In this document: positions 10,644 through 18,993 of the stretch, in pieces
How positions within the stretch are numbered: position 1 is the stretch's first letter
Layout: the number at the start of each line of letters is the position of its first letter
From: Sulfuricurvum sp.
GTDB lineage: Bacteria; Campylobacterota; Campylobacteria; Campylobacterales; Sulfurimonadaceae
Length of the DNA: 64,000 nucleotides
Assembly (NCBI GenBank): GCA_030696775.1
Contig: JAUYRN010000015.1
Coordinates: 25,780 to 89,779, forward strand
Reading direction: 5' to 3'
Program-made: the position numbers and the translations under genes
Notes under the pieces: generated by a model
Told to the model about the DNA's origin: nothing
What the model saw: the letters and a program-made list of their open reading frames with translations, nothing else
Database searches by the model: none

Positions 10644-11708
10644 AATAACAATCGGCATTACGATAGTTTTAAAATTATCGCTTTTAAGTACAAAAGGTTG
10701 GTTTGACTCATTGGCTTCGAGAGTAAAATCATTAGTAGTAATCTGTCCTAGAAAATCTAAAATATAGCGGCTGTTGATGGCTAAAATAAAAGGAGAATCA
10801 AATCCATTCTCAATTTCAATTGCAGTTTTTGCCTCAATATTATCGTCACTTAAACTTTCAAATAAAATTGAATCATGAGTAAAAGTAAGCTTTAAATCAT
10901 TAGAGATTGTTGTAATTTGCTTAATTGCACTGATAATAGCTACTTTTGGAAGGGTAATAGTACGTGAACACTCTCTAGGAATAATGCGCGTATAATCAGG
11001 GAATTTCCCATTGATAAGTTTGGTAAAGAAAAGAGAATTTTCTGATTTAATCACGAGGTGAGTATTGTCATAATAGATTTCTATGTTAGCAAGAAATAGT
11101 TTTTGAATTTCTATTATTGCTTTTTTAGGAACAATAATAGAAAGTTCTTCATCATTTTGATTGTCAATATGAACCAGTGCAAGTCTTCGTGTATCAGTAG
11201 CTACAAAGTTGATTTGATTGCTTTTAATATCGATAAGAGCACCGTTAAGTTCAAATTTTGGATTATTGGTATCGGCTGCGGGAGTGATTTTTTTGAGTGA
11301 TTCCATTAAGAGTTGTGAATCGATTGTGATGTTAGGTTTATCTTCGATGGATGGAAAAGTCGGGAATTCACTACTTTTATAAGTAGGTAATTTAAAGTTG
11401 GATCGTTTTTGACGAATGTGCAGATTATCTTTAACGAGTTCCAGCTCCAGTTCTTCATCTTTTAGTATACGAATAATATCTAATAACTTTTTACCGTTGG
11501 CAGTAATAGATCCAGGTTCTTCTACGGTGTGAGCATGGGTTTGCAGGCTAAGACCTATTTCATAATCGGTAGCTCTTGCGGTTAAGACTCGACCATCGGT
11601 ACTTAAACAAATATGAGAGGTAATTTGTGATGTATCTTTTTTTTCTAAAAAAGGTTGCAAGTGGAGCAAGATGTTTTCTAAAACCGATTTATCAATGGTT
11701 ATTTTCAT
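10641..11708 (-). CDS. dnaN: DNA polymerase III sliding clamp (beta)
   Basis: Ring-shaped processivity clamp that tethers the replicative polymerase to DNA. The 355-residue length fits three clamp repeats of about 120 residues, as in Campylobacterota DnaN. Recognisable parts are the N-terminal MKITIDKSVLENIL, ATDTRRLALVHI in the middle domain, and a hydrophobic C-terminus (TIVMPIVI). AAGGAG precedes the ATG by 7 bases. It lies between dnaA and gyrB. The 189-base gap toward dnaA carries DnaA-box-like sequences. Confidence 0.97.
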   Translation of the reverse strand: MKITIDKSVLENILLHLQPFLEKKDTSQITSHICLSTDGRVLTARATDYEIGLSLQTHAHTVEEPGSITANGKKLLDIIRILKDEELELELVKDNLHIRQKRSNFKLPTYKSSEFPTFPSIEDKPNITIDSQLLMESLKKITPAADTNNPKFELNGALIDIKSNQINFVATDTRRLALVHIDNQNDEELSIIVPKKAIIEIQKLFLANIEIYYDNTHLVIKSENSLFFTKLINGKFPDYTRIIPRECSRTITLPKVAIISAIKQITTISNDLKLTFTHDSILFESLSDDNIEAKTAIEIENGFDSPFILAINSRYILDFLGQITTNDFTLEANESNQPFVLKSDNFKTIVMPIVI

Positions 11709-11897
11709 AACGTATCTCCTTATTATTTATAAGTAAGTAATTGTAATAGTAGTAATAAGGGGGTGTGAATGTGTGAAAAAGGACATTCTGTTCCTTACTA
11801 CTGGGGTGAATTAGGGTGACTAACTGAAGTGATTTCATTCACATTCATTCACCTGTACGAATTATAGCCTTTTTAAAACCCCATTACAAATGAAATG
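11709..11897. other. dnaA-dnaN gap with clustered DnaA-box-like sites (candidate oriC part)
   Basis: Contains TTCATTCACA (11834-11843) immediately followed by TTCATTCACC (11844-11853). The first is identical to the Helicobacter pylori DnaA box as I recall it. TGTGAAT (11764-11770) and TGTGAAA (11772-11778) lie in the opposite orientation. Together with the sites upstream of dnaA this fits the split origin seen in Campylobacterota. Location and site density are seen; function is inferred. Confidence 0.6.
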
Positions 11898-13229
11898 TCA
11901 CTCACTTGTCAGGGATGAAATTTTATTTGAGAGTTCTTCTACTTTAATTTTAAAATCTTCGTCATTTTTCATTATTTCTTGAATTTTTTTCATGGTATGA
12001 CTGACTGCAGTGTGATCTTTCATTCCAAAATAATGTGCAAGTTGAGGCATAGAATTGGGAGTAAGGTTACGAGAAAGATAAATAGCAATGCGTCTTGCAT
12101 AAACGATACCGCTATTACGACTTTTTGATCGAATTTCCGTTGATTTAACGTTGAGTTCTTTGGAAACAATTTCTACGATGGTATCAATGGTAATATTTTG
12201 TCGTTTTTCTGCCATTTGTTCTTTCAAAACGTTTCGGGTAAATTCGATATTAATATCAACTCCCATAAGTTGAGAATAGGCATTGAGCTTCGATAAAATC
12301 CCCTCAATTTCTCTCGTATTGTTTTCGATAATTGTTGCAATGTAATTAATCACTTCTTTATCGAGCTTAACTCGATTGATCTCACATTTTTTCTTGATAA
12401 TTTCAATTTTTGTTTCAAGTTCAGGAGGCTGAATATCCGCTACTAATCCCCATTCAAAACGGCTTTTCAAGCGTTCTTCAAGACCTGCAATTTTTTTAGG
12501 GTGTTTATCAGACGTTATGATGATTTGCTTGTTTTCATTACGCAGAGCGTCAAAGGTATGAAAAAATTCTTCTTGAATTTGATTTTTATTGCTTAAAAAT
12601 TGTATGTCATCAATAAGAAGAACATCACATTTACGATATTTATCCTTGAAGCGATCCATTGTCTTATTGGTAAGATGGCGCATAAAATCATTTAAAAACT
12701 GTTCAACGGAAGTATAAATGACAGTTTTACCTTGAGCTAACATCACATTTCCAACAGCTTGCATCAAATGGGTTTTCCCCAATCCAACACCACCGTAGAT
12801 AAAAAGTGGATTGTAAACAATTCCTGGTTTTTCACTTACATTTTTTGCGGCAACGTAGGCAAAATTATTGGATCCTCCAACCACGAAGTTATCAAAGGTA
12901 TAAGAGGGATTAAGAAGCGTTTGCGGTATTTTATCGGTGTGAACGGGTAAAACAGTTGCTGATTGATTGGATGAAGTTGGATTGATAGTTTTGACATTAA
13001 TAGAAACAGAAGGTTTTACTCCCGTTTTGATTTCAAAAAGATGGGAAATTTTGTCAGCGTATTTAGTCCGTATCCAGTTAGCAATTAATGGATTAGGAGC
13101 CGTAAAAACAACACTGTTACTTTTAGATTCTTCTTCATTAAAATGGATTTGTTTTATGTAACGAGTGTAATCAACTTCACTAATTTCATTCTTGAGCATC
13201 TGTAATACCATGCTGCCAATGTTCGCCAT
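11898..13229 (-). CDS. dnaA: Chromosomal replication initiator DnaA
   Basis: Binds origin boxes and opens DNA to load the helicase. The product (443 aa) has an N-terminal helicase-interaction domain, a short linker, an AAA+ domain with Walker A GGVGLGKT (136-143) and Walker B VLLIDDIQ (about 193-200), and the C-terminal DNA-binding domain with the signature around MKDHTAVSHTMKK (about 411-423). The ATG at 13229 follows AGGAAACAAG. The frame stays open for 59 more codons upstream, but that part is not DnaA-like and overlaps ruvC and the box cluster. Confidence 0.98.
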   Translation of the reverse strand: MANIGSMVLQMLKNEISEVDYTRYIKQIHFNEEESKSNSVVFTAPNPLIANWIRTKYADKISHLFEIKTGVKPSVSINVKTINPTSSNQSATVLPVHTDKIPQTLLNPSYTFDNFVVGGSNNFAYVAAKNVSEKPGIVYNPLFIYGGVGLGKTHLMQAVGNVMLAQGKTVIYTSVEQFLNDFMRHLTNKTMDRFKDKYRKCDVLLIDDIQFLSNKNQIQEEFFHTFDALRNENKQIIITSDKHPKKIAGLEERLKSRFEWGLVADIQPPELETKIEIIKKKCEINRVKLDKEVINYIATIIENNTREIEGILSKLNAYSQLMGVDINIEFTRNVLKEQMAEKRQNITIDTIVEIVSKELNVKSTEIRSKSRNSGIVYARRIAIYLSRNLTPNSMPQLAHYFGMKDHTAVSHTMKKIQEIMKNDEDFKIKVEELSNKISSLTSE

Positions 13230-13357
13230 CTTGTTTCCTGTATATGTGAATAGTATTGAGAATAATACCAATATTAGCCTATAATTAGGGAATGTATAAA
13301 TGTGAATAAAGATATTCACGGGTGTGAATAAGTTTTTATAAGATGATTGGAAGAGAC
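13230..13357. other. dnaA-ruvC gap with DnaA-box-like sites (candidate oriC part)
   Basis: The 128-base divergent gap holds at least four sites with a TTCAC/GTGAA core: TGTGAATA (13245-13252), TGTGAATAA (13301-13309), TATTCACG (13313-13320) and TGTGAATAA (13323-13331). The last two form a near-palindromic pair. It presumably also contains the dnaA promoter, so it may serve both origin function and dnaA autoregulation. Confidence 0.6.
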
Positions 13358-13891
13358 ATGGTAATTTTGGGAATAGATCCGGGGACACGTAACTGCGGTT
13401 ACGCACTTATAAAAATTGAGGGTCAAAAATTCAAACTGGTTGAAGCCGGGCTTATCAAAATGAAAAGTGAAGGATTACAGTTTCAAATCCCACAAGTCGT
13501 TGAAGCATTAGAACAGCTTTTTAAAACATATACTATCAATGAAGTGGCAATGGAAGATATTTTTTATGCTCATAATCCTAAAACGGTTTTAAAGCTTGCA
13601 CAGTTTCGTGGAGCCATAATGCTCAAAATTTTACAAGAGCACGGAATGTTTTCAGAATACACAGCATTACAAGTCAAAAAAGCATTGACCGGAAAAGCAA
13701 AAGCAGCAAAAGAGCAGGTTGCATTTATGGTCAAACAAATTTTGGGAATAACAAAAGAAATTAAGCCGTTGGATATTACGGACGCGATGGCAGTAGCAAT
13801 AACCCATGCGCAAAGAGTAAAATTAGAAATGAATCAAAAGAGCAGAGAAAAAATAAAGGTAAACGGTCAACACACCAGGGAAACCGTTTGA
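13358..13891 (+). CDS. ruvC: Crossover junction endodeoxyribonuclease RuvC
   Basis: Resolves Holliday junctions with RuvAB during recombination. The 177-residue product carries the RNase H-fold catalytic acids: Asp7 in [12 protein letters not shown], Glu66 in AMEDIF, and Asp139 and Asp142 in [15 protein letters not shown]. The ATG at 13358 has GGAAGAG just upstream; an in-frame ATG five codons earlier has no such site. The C-terminal 20 residues are a basic extension beyond the usual family end. Divergent from dnaA. Confidence 0.95.
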   Translation: MVILGIDPGTRNCGYALIKIEGQKFKLVEAGLIKMKSEGLQFQIPQVVEALEQLFKTYTINEVAMEDIFYAHNPKTVLKLAQFRGAIMLKILQEHGMFSEYTALQVKKALTGKAKAAKEQVAFMVKQILGITKEIKPLDITDAMAVAITHAQRVKLEMNQKSREKIKVNGQHTRETV

Positions 13892-14361
13892 TTAGAAGTG
13901 TATCAAAAGAGTCTTAGAGAGTCTTAATTTATTTAAGTTGTAGTAATAATTAAAAAAAATACTTGGAATTCAAAAATAGCACCTTATAATCTTCTGAAAT
14001 ATTTAAATATATAGTATTTTTTTGAAAAATGTGTAATATTCACACTGTGAGTGAAATGTGAATAAAATTTTCATTTTATTCATTTTAATTCGTATAAATT
14101 TTAGATATTTAAGAAATATTTTAGATAAATTTAGCCTGAAATTAAAAGTCTTTAATCTTCTCTAAAATCCCTAAAATAGGGCTTTGTGTGGGGATAATAA
14201 ATGTTAATAAAGATTTCAGTCAGGATTAAGTCGATGTTATAAAAAGTTATTCACATCACGGGTTAATTAATTGTTGTAATCAAGGGGTAATCAGAGTGTA
14301 ACGCAATTGAAATTAACATAATTTACCATATCGAATCTTATACCTCTTAAAGGTTCACACT
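13892..14361. other. AT-rich 470-base gap with DnaA-box-like sites (candidate origin/unwinding region)
   Basis: No convincing reading frame is present. The segment is very AT-rich, with runs such as TTTAGATATTTAAG near 14100. It holds TATTCACA (14037-14044), TGTGAATAA (14057-14065), a TGTGGGGATAA at about 14187 that resembles an extended classical box in reverse, and TTATTCACA (14247-14255). Length, composition and position next to dnaA/ruvC suggest part of oriC, including an unwinding element. Confidence 0.5.
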
Positions 14362-16083
14362 ATGGTAAATGTAGAAATATTGCTCAAAAAAGAGCATCCC
14401 TCTTTATTTAAATATCCCGAAATAATTTCCAAATCAATTGTTGGATTAACGCGCTTGCTAATCCATGAAAACTCCATTAATTCTTTTATGCAATTACACC
14501 CAGCAAAGAGCGGTTTGGAATTCATTGATACTGTCCTCAAATATTTAAATGTTTCCTATAAAGTAGTTCATCGTGAAATTGAAAATGTTCCTGCACTTGG
14601 AAAAGTTATTATTGTTGCTAACCATCCACTTGGTGCATTGGATGCATTAACATTGATTCAAATGGTGTGCAGTGTGCGGACGGACAAAAAAGTAAAAATC
14701 GTTGCTAATAAAATGCTTTCATCGATTCCTCAACTCAAAGAATTTTTGATCAGTGTTGATAATATAAATGAAAAAGTTTCCAAACAGGCATTGCGTCAAA
14801 TTGATTTGGCTCTTCAGGCAGAAGAAGCTGTCATATTTTTTCCTAGTGGAGAAGTATCGCGTGCAGGATTTTTTGGTTTAAAAGAGGGAGGATGGAAAGG
14901 GGGTTTTATAAAATTTGCTAAACGAAACTCAACACCTATTTTACCTATTTACATCAAAGCACGGAACAGTTCCTTATTTTACGTTGCCTCATGGCTCTAT
15001 AAGCCTCTAGGAACGCTTTTGCTCAGTCATGAGATGTTTGCTGCCAAGAACCAAGCATTTGAGTTTAAAATAGGGGAAATCATCACTCCTAGAGCATTTA
15101 ATGATTCAGCTATGAGTGAAAGACATCATGCTCGCATGTTTCGAAAACATTTATTAAGACTTGGAAAAGGGAAGAATGGAATTTATCCTACTGAAAGTTC
15201 TATTGCCCATCCGCTGTCACGTCAAGATATTCGTCAAGAACTAAAGAGTGGAGAACGGTTGGGGACGACAAGTGACAATAAACAAATTTATTTAATTGAA
15301 CATGATAATGCTCCAAACCTAATCAATGAAATCGGTCGATTACGGGAATATTCTTTTCGAAAAGTTGGAGAGGGTAGTGGTAAATCGAGAGACATAGATG
15401 AGTATGACCGTTATTATCACCATCTTGTTTTGTGGGATGATGATGAACTTGAAGTGGTTGGGGCATATCGTATTGGTGAGTGTGGATGGATATTATCATG
15501 GCTAGGACGTGAGGGACTTTATCTAAATGAGTTGTGTGATATGCACGATTCATTTGATCCCATACTCGAAGATGCGATTGAATTGGGTCGCAGTTTTGTT
15601 CAACCTAAATATTGGGGAAGCAGAGCATTGGATTATTTGTGGCAAGGAATTGGTGCTTATCTTAGTCATAATCCTCATATTAAATACATGATTGGTCCTG
15701 TGAGTATATCAGGAAGTTTTCCAAAAAGTGCGCAGGATGCTCTGGTCTATTTTTATTCTCACTATTTTGGAAGCAATCACACAATGCTTCGGGCAAAGTC
15801 TCCGTATCATCTTTCGGAGTTTGTGAGCTCAGAATTTTCAGAATTTTTCAAGGGAGATGATTACAATGAAGATTTTAGAAGGTTAAAAAATTATCTCAAA
15901 ACTTTTGATCTAGGTGTTCCAACACTCTATAAACAGTACACAGAACTTTGTGAAGAGGGAGGGGTAGAGTTTATGGATTTTGGTATTGACGTGGATTTTA
16001 ATAACTGTATTGACGGGTATATTGTCGTGGATATTCGGAAAATAAAAGAGGTAAAACGTCAACGCTATATGAGAGAAATATAA
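14362..16083 (+). CDS. olsF: Bifunctional ornithine lipid synthase-like acyltransferase (OlsF-like)
   Basis: A 573-residue fusion. The N-terminal part (about 70-280) is a PlsC-type acyltransferase with the motif NHPLGALD (87-94, an H-X5-D variant) and FFPSGEVSR. The C-terminal part (about 300-560) resembles the GNAT-like OlsB/hemolysin N-acyltransferases (EIGRLREYSFRKVGEG, then DRYYHHLVLWD and VVGAYRI). In known OlsF proteins the two domains together make ornithine lipids from ornithine and acyl-ACP. The role here is inferred from architecture. No signal peptide; likely membrane-peripheral. The gene is monocistronic and convergent with a pseudouridine synthase. Confidence 0.72.
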   Translation: MVNVEILLKKEHPSLFKYPEIISKSIVGLTRLLIHENSINSFMQLHPAKSGLEFIDTVLKYLNVSYKVVHREIENVPALGKVIIVANHPLGALDALTLIQMVCSVRTDKKVKIVANKMLSSIPQLKEFLISVDNINEKVSKQALRQIDLALQAEEAVIFFPSGEVSRAGFFGLKEGGWKGGFIKFAKRNSTPILPIYIKARNSSLFYVASWLYKPLGTLLLSHEMFAAKNQAFEFKIGEIITPRAFNDSAMSERHHARMFRKHLLRLGKGKNGIYPTESSIAHPLSRQDIRQELKSGERLGTTSDNKQIYLIEHDNAPNLINEIGRLREYSFRKVGEGSGKSRDIDEYDRYYHHLVLWDDDELEVVGAYRIGECGWILSWLGREGLYLNELCDMHDSFDPILEDAIELGRSFVQPKYWGSRALDYLWQGIGAYLSHNPHIKYMIGPVSISGSFPKSAQDALVYFYSHYFGSNHTMLRAKSPYHLSEFVSSEFSEFFKGDDYNEDFRRLKNYLKTFDLGVPTLYKQYTELCEEGGVEFMDFGIDVDFNNCIDGYIVVDIRKIKEVKRQRYMREI

Positions 16084-16106
16084 CATTTTTCCGAAGCTGA
16101 CCTTGC

Positions 16107-16144
16107 ATACATTGAGTACTTTTCTTAAAAAATACTCAATGTAT
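16107..16144. terminator. Bidirectional terminator hairpin
   Basis: A perfect 12-base stem, ATACATTGAGTA (16107-16118) with TACTCAATGTAT (16133-16144), and a 14-base loop rich in T and A. It sits between the convergent olsF-like and pseudouridine synthase genes. Confidence 0.65.
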
Positions 16145-16159
16145 AGCAGGGGCATAATA

Positions 16160-17077
16160 TTAGTTTTTGACTCCCATCGCTTCAAAACACGTTGAAATAA
16201 AATTCTCTTGAGAAACGATATGGAAGCGAGTTTCTTCATATTCAAACTCCAAACTATAAGCATGCAGAAGTAATCGACTTGCTCCCCCTTTTTGAAATCG
16301 TTCCTCCGCTGTTATCTCTTTATCCAAGAATTTGACAATGTCTGCTTCTTCTTGCCCATAGATAGGATCACCCACAATTGGATGTTTCACGTGAAACAAA
16401 TGAACTCTTATTTGATGGGTACGACCAGTGAAGGGAGATGCTTCTACGAGAGTCATGTTGTGATCAGGAAAGTATTGCAGGGGCTTTATAAAGGTACGAG
16501 CGGTTTTACCATCAGGATGAACTTTGACCACCATCCGCACTAAAGTACTCGGATCTTCTTTACGTAATAGCGGCTCTTGAATATCCATAGGATGTTCGAG
16601 ATGACCATGTACCATTGCTAAATAACGCTTGGTTATTTCACGATTTTCAAACAATAGTTTTAAAACAGACTCACTCTCTTTGTTACGAGAAGCAAGGACT
16701 AAACCACTTGTTTCTTGGTCAATTCGGTGAGCAACGTTAGCATCATGTCCAAACCGATGTTTGATTTCATCGTTGAGCGAGTAGGCAGTTCTGCGACTTT
16801 GTGGATGAACTAACACACCACTTGGTTTGTCATATACAGCAAAATCAGGAGCAACAAAGGTGGCAGGAAGACCGCGTGATAATGGCTCAAAGCAAATGAA
16901 ATCGAAATCACCTTCAATAAATCCCATTTGATTACTCATGACAATTCCATTTTGAGAAAGACGACCTTTGGCAATAAGACGCTGAGCTTCAGGTTGCCCA
17001 AGACCCAATTCATGAATCAAAAATAAAATAGCTTTTTGACGGGTAGGTGCGTGTAGTTTTTTAATAACGAAGGGCAA
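16160..17077 (-). CDS. RluA-family RNA pseudouridine synthase
   Basis: Converts uridine to pseudouridine in rRNA or tRNA. The 305-residue product has an N-terminal S4-like RNA-binding region (about 15-60) and a catalytic domain with the RluA motif AHRIDQETSGLVL (catalytic Asp near 120) and SPFTGRTHQIRVH near 220. These features give the family but not the target base (RluC, RluD and others share them). The ATG at 17077 is followed by MPFVIKKL, and the upstream gap holds a repeat. Convergent with the olsF-like gene. Confidence 0.88.
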   Translation of the reverse strand: MPFVIKKLHAPTRQKAILFLIHELGLGQPEAQRLIAKGRLSQNGIVMSNQMGFIEGDFDFICFEPLSRGLPATFVAPDFAVYDKPSGVLVHPQSRRTAYSLNDEIKHRFGHDANVAHRIDQETSGLVLASRNKESESVLKLLFENREITKRYLAMVHGHLEHPMDIQEPLLRKEDPSTLVRMVVKVHPDGKTARTFIKPLQYFPDHNMTLVEASPFTGRTHQIRVHLFHVKHPIVGDPIYGQEEADIVKFLDKEITAEERFQKGGASRLLLHAYSLEFEYEETRFHIVSQENFISTCFEAMGVKN

Positions 17078-17163
17078 TTTAATTCCTTTTTAGGGGGGGT
17101 AGGATAGACTATAATTTAATAACTTATGTTTGGTATTATAATCAATAGTAGGTAAGAGTCTTG

Positions 17164-17257
17164 TAAATCTCCAGCGTTTATGCTGGTAGCTTTAGGGGGA
17201 TGCAAGGGACAATTTTGTCCCTGCCATCAGGTGGGCTTGGCTCACCTGATGTGTAAG
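17164..17257 (-). repeat. Modular hairpin repeat, type 1, copy D
   Basis: Reverse orientation: the conserved block reads TAGCTTTAGGGG at 17187-17198 on the plus strand. Going left to right, AAATCT is followed by stem 3 (CCAGC/GCTGG), the conserved block, stem 2 (GCAAGGGACAA/TTGTCCCTGC, 17202-17224) and a long stem 1 (CATCAGGTG/CACCTGATG with inner GGC/GCC, 17225-17251). Stem sequences differ from those of copies A-C but keep base pairing. It lies about 35 bases before purB. Confidence 0.8.
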
Positions 17258-17292
17258 ATAAATATATTTTTAGTATATCAAGGGAGCATAAT

Positions 17293-18621
17293 ATGGTAGA
17301 TCGTTACAGTAGAGAAGAGATGAAATCCAAGTGGAGCATCCAAGCTAAATATCAAGCATGGCTCGACGTTGAAAAAGCAGTCGTCATTGCATGGAATAAA
17401 TTGGGATTAATTCCTGATGAAGATGCTGCGAAGATTGTAGCTAATGCAGGTTTTAGTGTTGAGCGTATCGATGAGATCGAAGCGGTCACACGACATGATC
17501 TTATTGCCTTTACAACATCCGTTTCTGAAACGCTTGGAGAAGAGAGTCGCTGGTTCCATTACGGGATGACAAGTTCGGATACAGTTGATACCGCTGTTGC
17601 ATTACAAATGCGTGATTCGCTGAGTCTTATTATAGAAGATGTCAAAATGGTGATGGAGTCGATTAAACTCCGCGCAATAGAACATAAGATGACTTTGGTG
17701 GTTGGACGTTCACATGGTATTCATGGAGAGCCTATCACGTTTGGTTTGGTGTTAGCAGTTTGGTACGATGAAATGGCACGTCATCTCACTAACCTAGAAC
17801 AAACAATGGAAGTTATCGCAGTAGGGCAAGTTTCAGGAGCCATGGGTAATTTTGCTCACGCACCGTTAGAGCTTGAAGAATACGCATGTGAAGCACTTGG
17901 CCTAAAACCTGCTCCTGCATCGAATCAAGTTATCCAGCGTGATCGTTATGCACGTCTCGCATCAACGTTAGCATTGTTAGCAAGCTCTATCGAAAAATTC
18001 GCGGTACAAGTTCGTCACTGGCAGCGTACAGAAGTGTACGAGTGTGAAGAGTATTTTGCCGTAGGACAAAAGGGTTCATCGGCAATGCCTCATAAACGTA
18101 ATCCTATTTTGACAGAGAACATTACAGGGCTTGCTCGTATGGTTCGCTCGTATGCTGTTCCAGCAATGGAAAACGTAGCGTTATGGCATGAACGTGATAT
18201 TTCTCACAGTTCTACTGAGCGCTTCTGGCTTCCTGATAGTTTTGTAACGTCTGACTTTATGCTACACCGTTTTAACAGTGTTATCTCTAAACTCGTGGTT
18301 TATCCTGAGAACATGATGCGTAACCTAAACCTAACAGGCGGTTTGGTTTTCTCTCAGCGTGTCTTGCTTGAGTTACCGATCAAAGGTGTTAGTCGTGAGG
18401 ATGCTTACCGTATCGTTCAACGTAATGCGATGAAAGTATGGGAAGGGTTACAGCATGGTAAAAGTGCTACTAACGAAGAGGGTGAGAGTTTGTATTTGCA
18501 ATATCTTTTAGATGATGAAGAATTACGTCAAAATTTGAGTGAAGAAGCGATTCGTGAATGTTTTAATTTTGATTATTATACGAAAAATGTTGATCGTATT
18601 TTTGCGAGAGTTTTCAAGTAA
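17293..18621 (+). CDS. purB: Adenylosuccinate lyase
   Basis: Cleaves adenylosuccinate to AMP and SAICAR to AICAR in purine synthesis, as a soluble homotetramer of the fumarase/aspartase superfamily. The 442-residue product has the superfamily signature GSSAMPHKRNP near 265, the catalytic-loop region TSSDTVDTA near 97, and GRSHGIHGEPITFG near 137. AAGGGAG lies 7 bases before the ATG. It is monocistronic, with a strong terminator-like hairpin right after the stop. Confidence 0.97.
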   Translation: MVDRYSREEMKSKWSIQAKYQAWLDVEKAVVIAWNKLGLIPDEDAAKIVANAGFSVERIDEIEAVTRHDLIAFTTSVSETLGEESRWFHYGMTSSDTVDTAVALQMRDSLSLIIEDVKMVMESIKLRAIEHKMTLVVGRSHGIHGEPITFGLVLAVWYDEMARHLTNLEQTMEVIAVGQVSGAMGNFAHAPLELEEYACEALGLKPAPASNQVIQRDRYARLASTLALLASSIEKFAVQVRHWQRTEVYECEEYFAVGQKGSSAMPHKRNPILTENITGLARMVRSYAVPAMENVALWHERDISHSSTERFWLPDSFVTSDFMLHRFNSVISKLVVYPENMMRNLNLTGGLVFSQRVLLELPIKGVSREDAYRIVQRNAMKVWEGLQHGKSATNEEGESLYLQYLLDDEELRQNLSEEAIRECFNFDYYTKNVDRIFARVFK

Positions 18622-18627
18622 GCTTCT

Positions 18628-18656
18628 ATACTTTTCTTTTTAGTAAAGAAAAGTAT
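18628..18656 (+). terminator. purB terminator hairpin
   Basis: ATACTTTTCTTT (18628-18639) pairs perfectly with AAAGAAAAGTAT (18645-18656) around a 5-base loop, 7 bases after the purB stop. Stems of this kind recur at the end of both other copies of the GCCCTC-type repeat. Confidence 0.6.
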
Positions 18657-18743
18657 CAAAAGAAAAGCGCCCTCACAACAAATCGCTTTCGATATGCTTG
18701 TGCGCTACCGCACGCAATCGAGCTTTTTGTGTGTTGCGAGGGC
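18657..18743 (-). repeat. GCCCTC-type structured repeat, copy J
   Basis: Bounded by GCCCTC (18669-18674) and GAGGGC (18738-18743), with an inner hairpin TTGTGCG/CGCACGCAA. Its reverse complement aligns over about 100 bases with 53972-54075: CTCGATTGC, GGCGTATCG/GCATATCG, AAGCG-TTTGTTG and the following CTTTTCTTTTG-T-CTTTT hairpin are shared. Confidence 0.65.
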
Positions 18744-18760
18744 ATAATTAATAAAATAAA

Positions 18761-18873
18761 CATCCCCCGAATCACCTAGAGCCAATCTTTTTGGCATGCT
18801 TGACAAAATAGATTGTGCGTCTATGAGGGGGATGAGATTCTTTTGTTTCTTTTCTTGCGGTAAAGAAAAGAAA
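18761..18873 (+). repeat. CATCCCCC-bounded structured repeat with T-rich hairpin
   Basis: Starts with CATCCCCC (18761-18768) and closes with GGGGGATG (18827-18834). It is followed by GATTCTTTTGTTTC and the hairpin TTTCTTTTCTT (18846-18856) / AAGAAAAGAAA (18863-18873). The tail module is the same as in the GCCCTC-type repeats, but the body sequence is different. Confidence 0.55.
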
Positions 18874-18957
18874 GAGAAAATATTGGCTCACTATTTGCTT
18901 AGAATTTATGAGCAAAAAAGAGTCAACATATTATAAGAATTTCTAAAATTTAGAGGG

Positions 18958-18963
18958 TATAAT
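18958..18963 (+). promoter_or_regulatory. nrdA -10 element
   Basis: A perfect TATAAT lies 31 bases before the nrdA start codon. No good -35 match is visible at 17 bases upstream, which is common for sigma-70 promoters in Campylobacterota. Confidence 0.5.
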
Positions 18964-18993
18964 ACACTCTCTTAAGAATGACGAGGAAGATAG

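Larger units (their letters stand above)
18622..18993. other. 372-base gap between purB and nrdA: two back-to-back structured repeats
   Basis: There is no gene here. The gap holds a purB terminator (18628-18656), a GCCCTC-bounded inverted element (18669-18743), a CATCCCCC-bounded element (18761-18834), a second T/A-rich hairpin (18846-18873) and the nrdA promoter region. The two elements point in opposite directions, each with its terminator-like hairpin on the outer side. Confidence 0.75.

Noticed and set aside
13230..13406. 59-codon upstream extension of dnaA
   Set aside because: The extension lacks DnaA similarity and covers the DnaA-box gap and the ruvC start; AGGAAACAAG-ATG at 13229 is a good start.
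18657..18873. CRISPR-like array between purB and nrdA
   Set aside because: There are only two structured elements with different bodies in opposite directions; no equal-length repeats or spacers.
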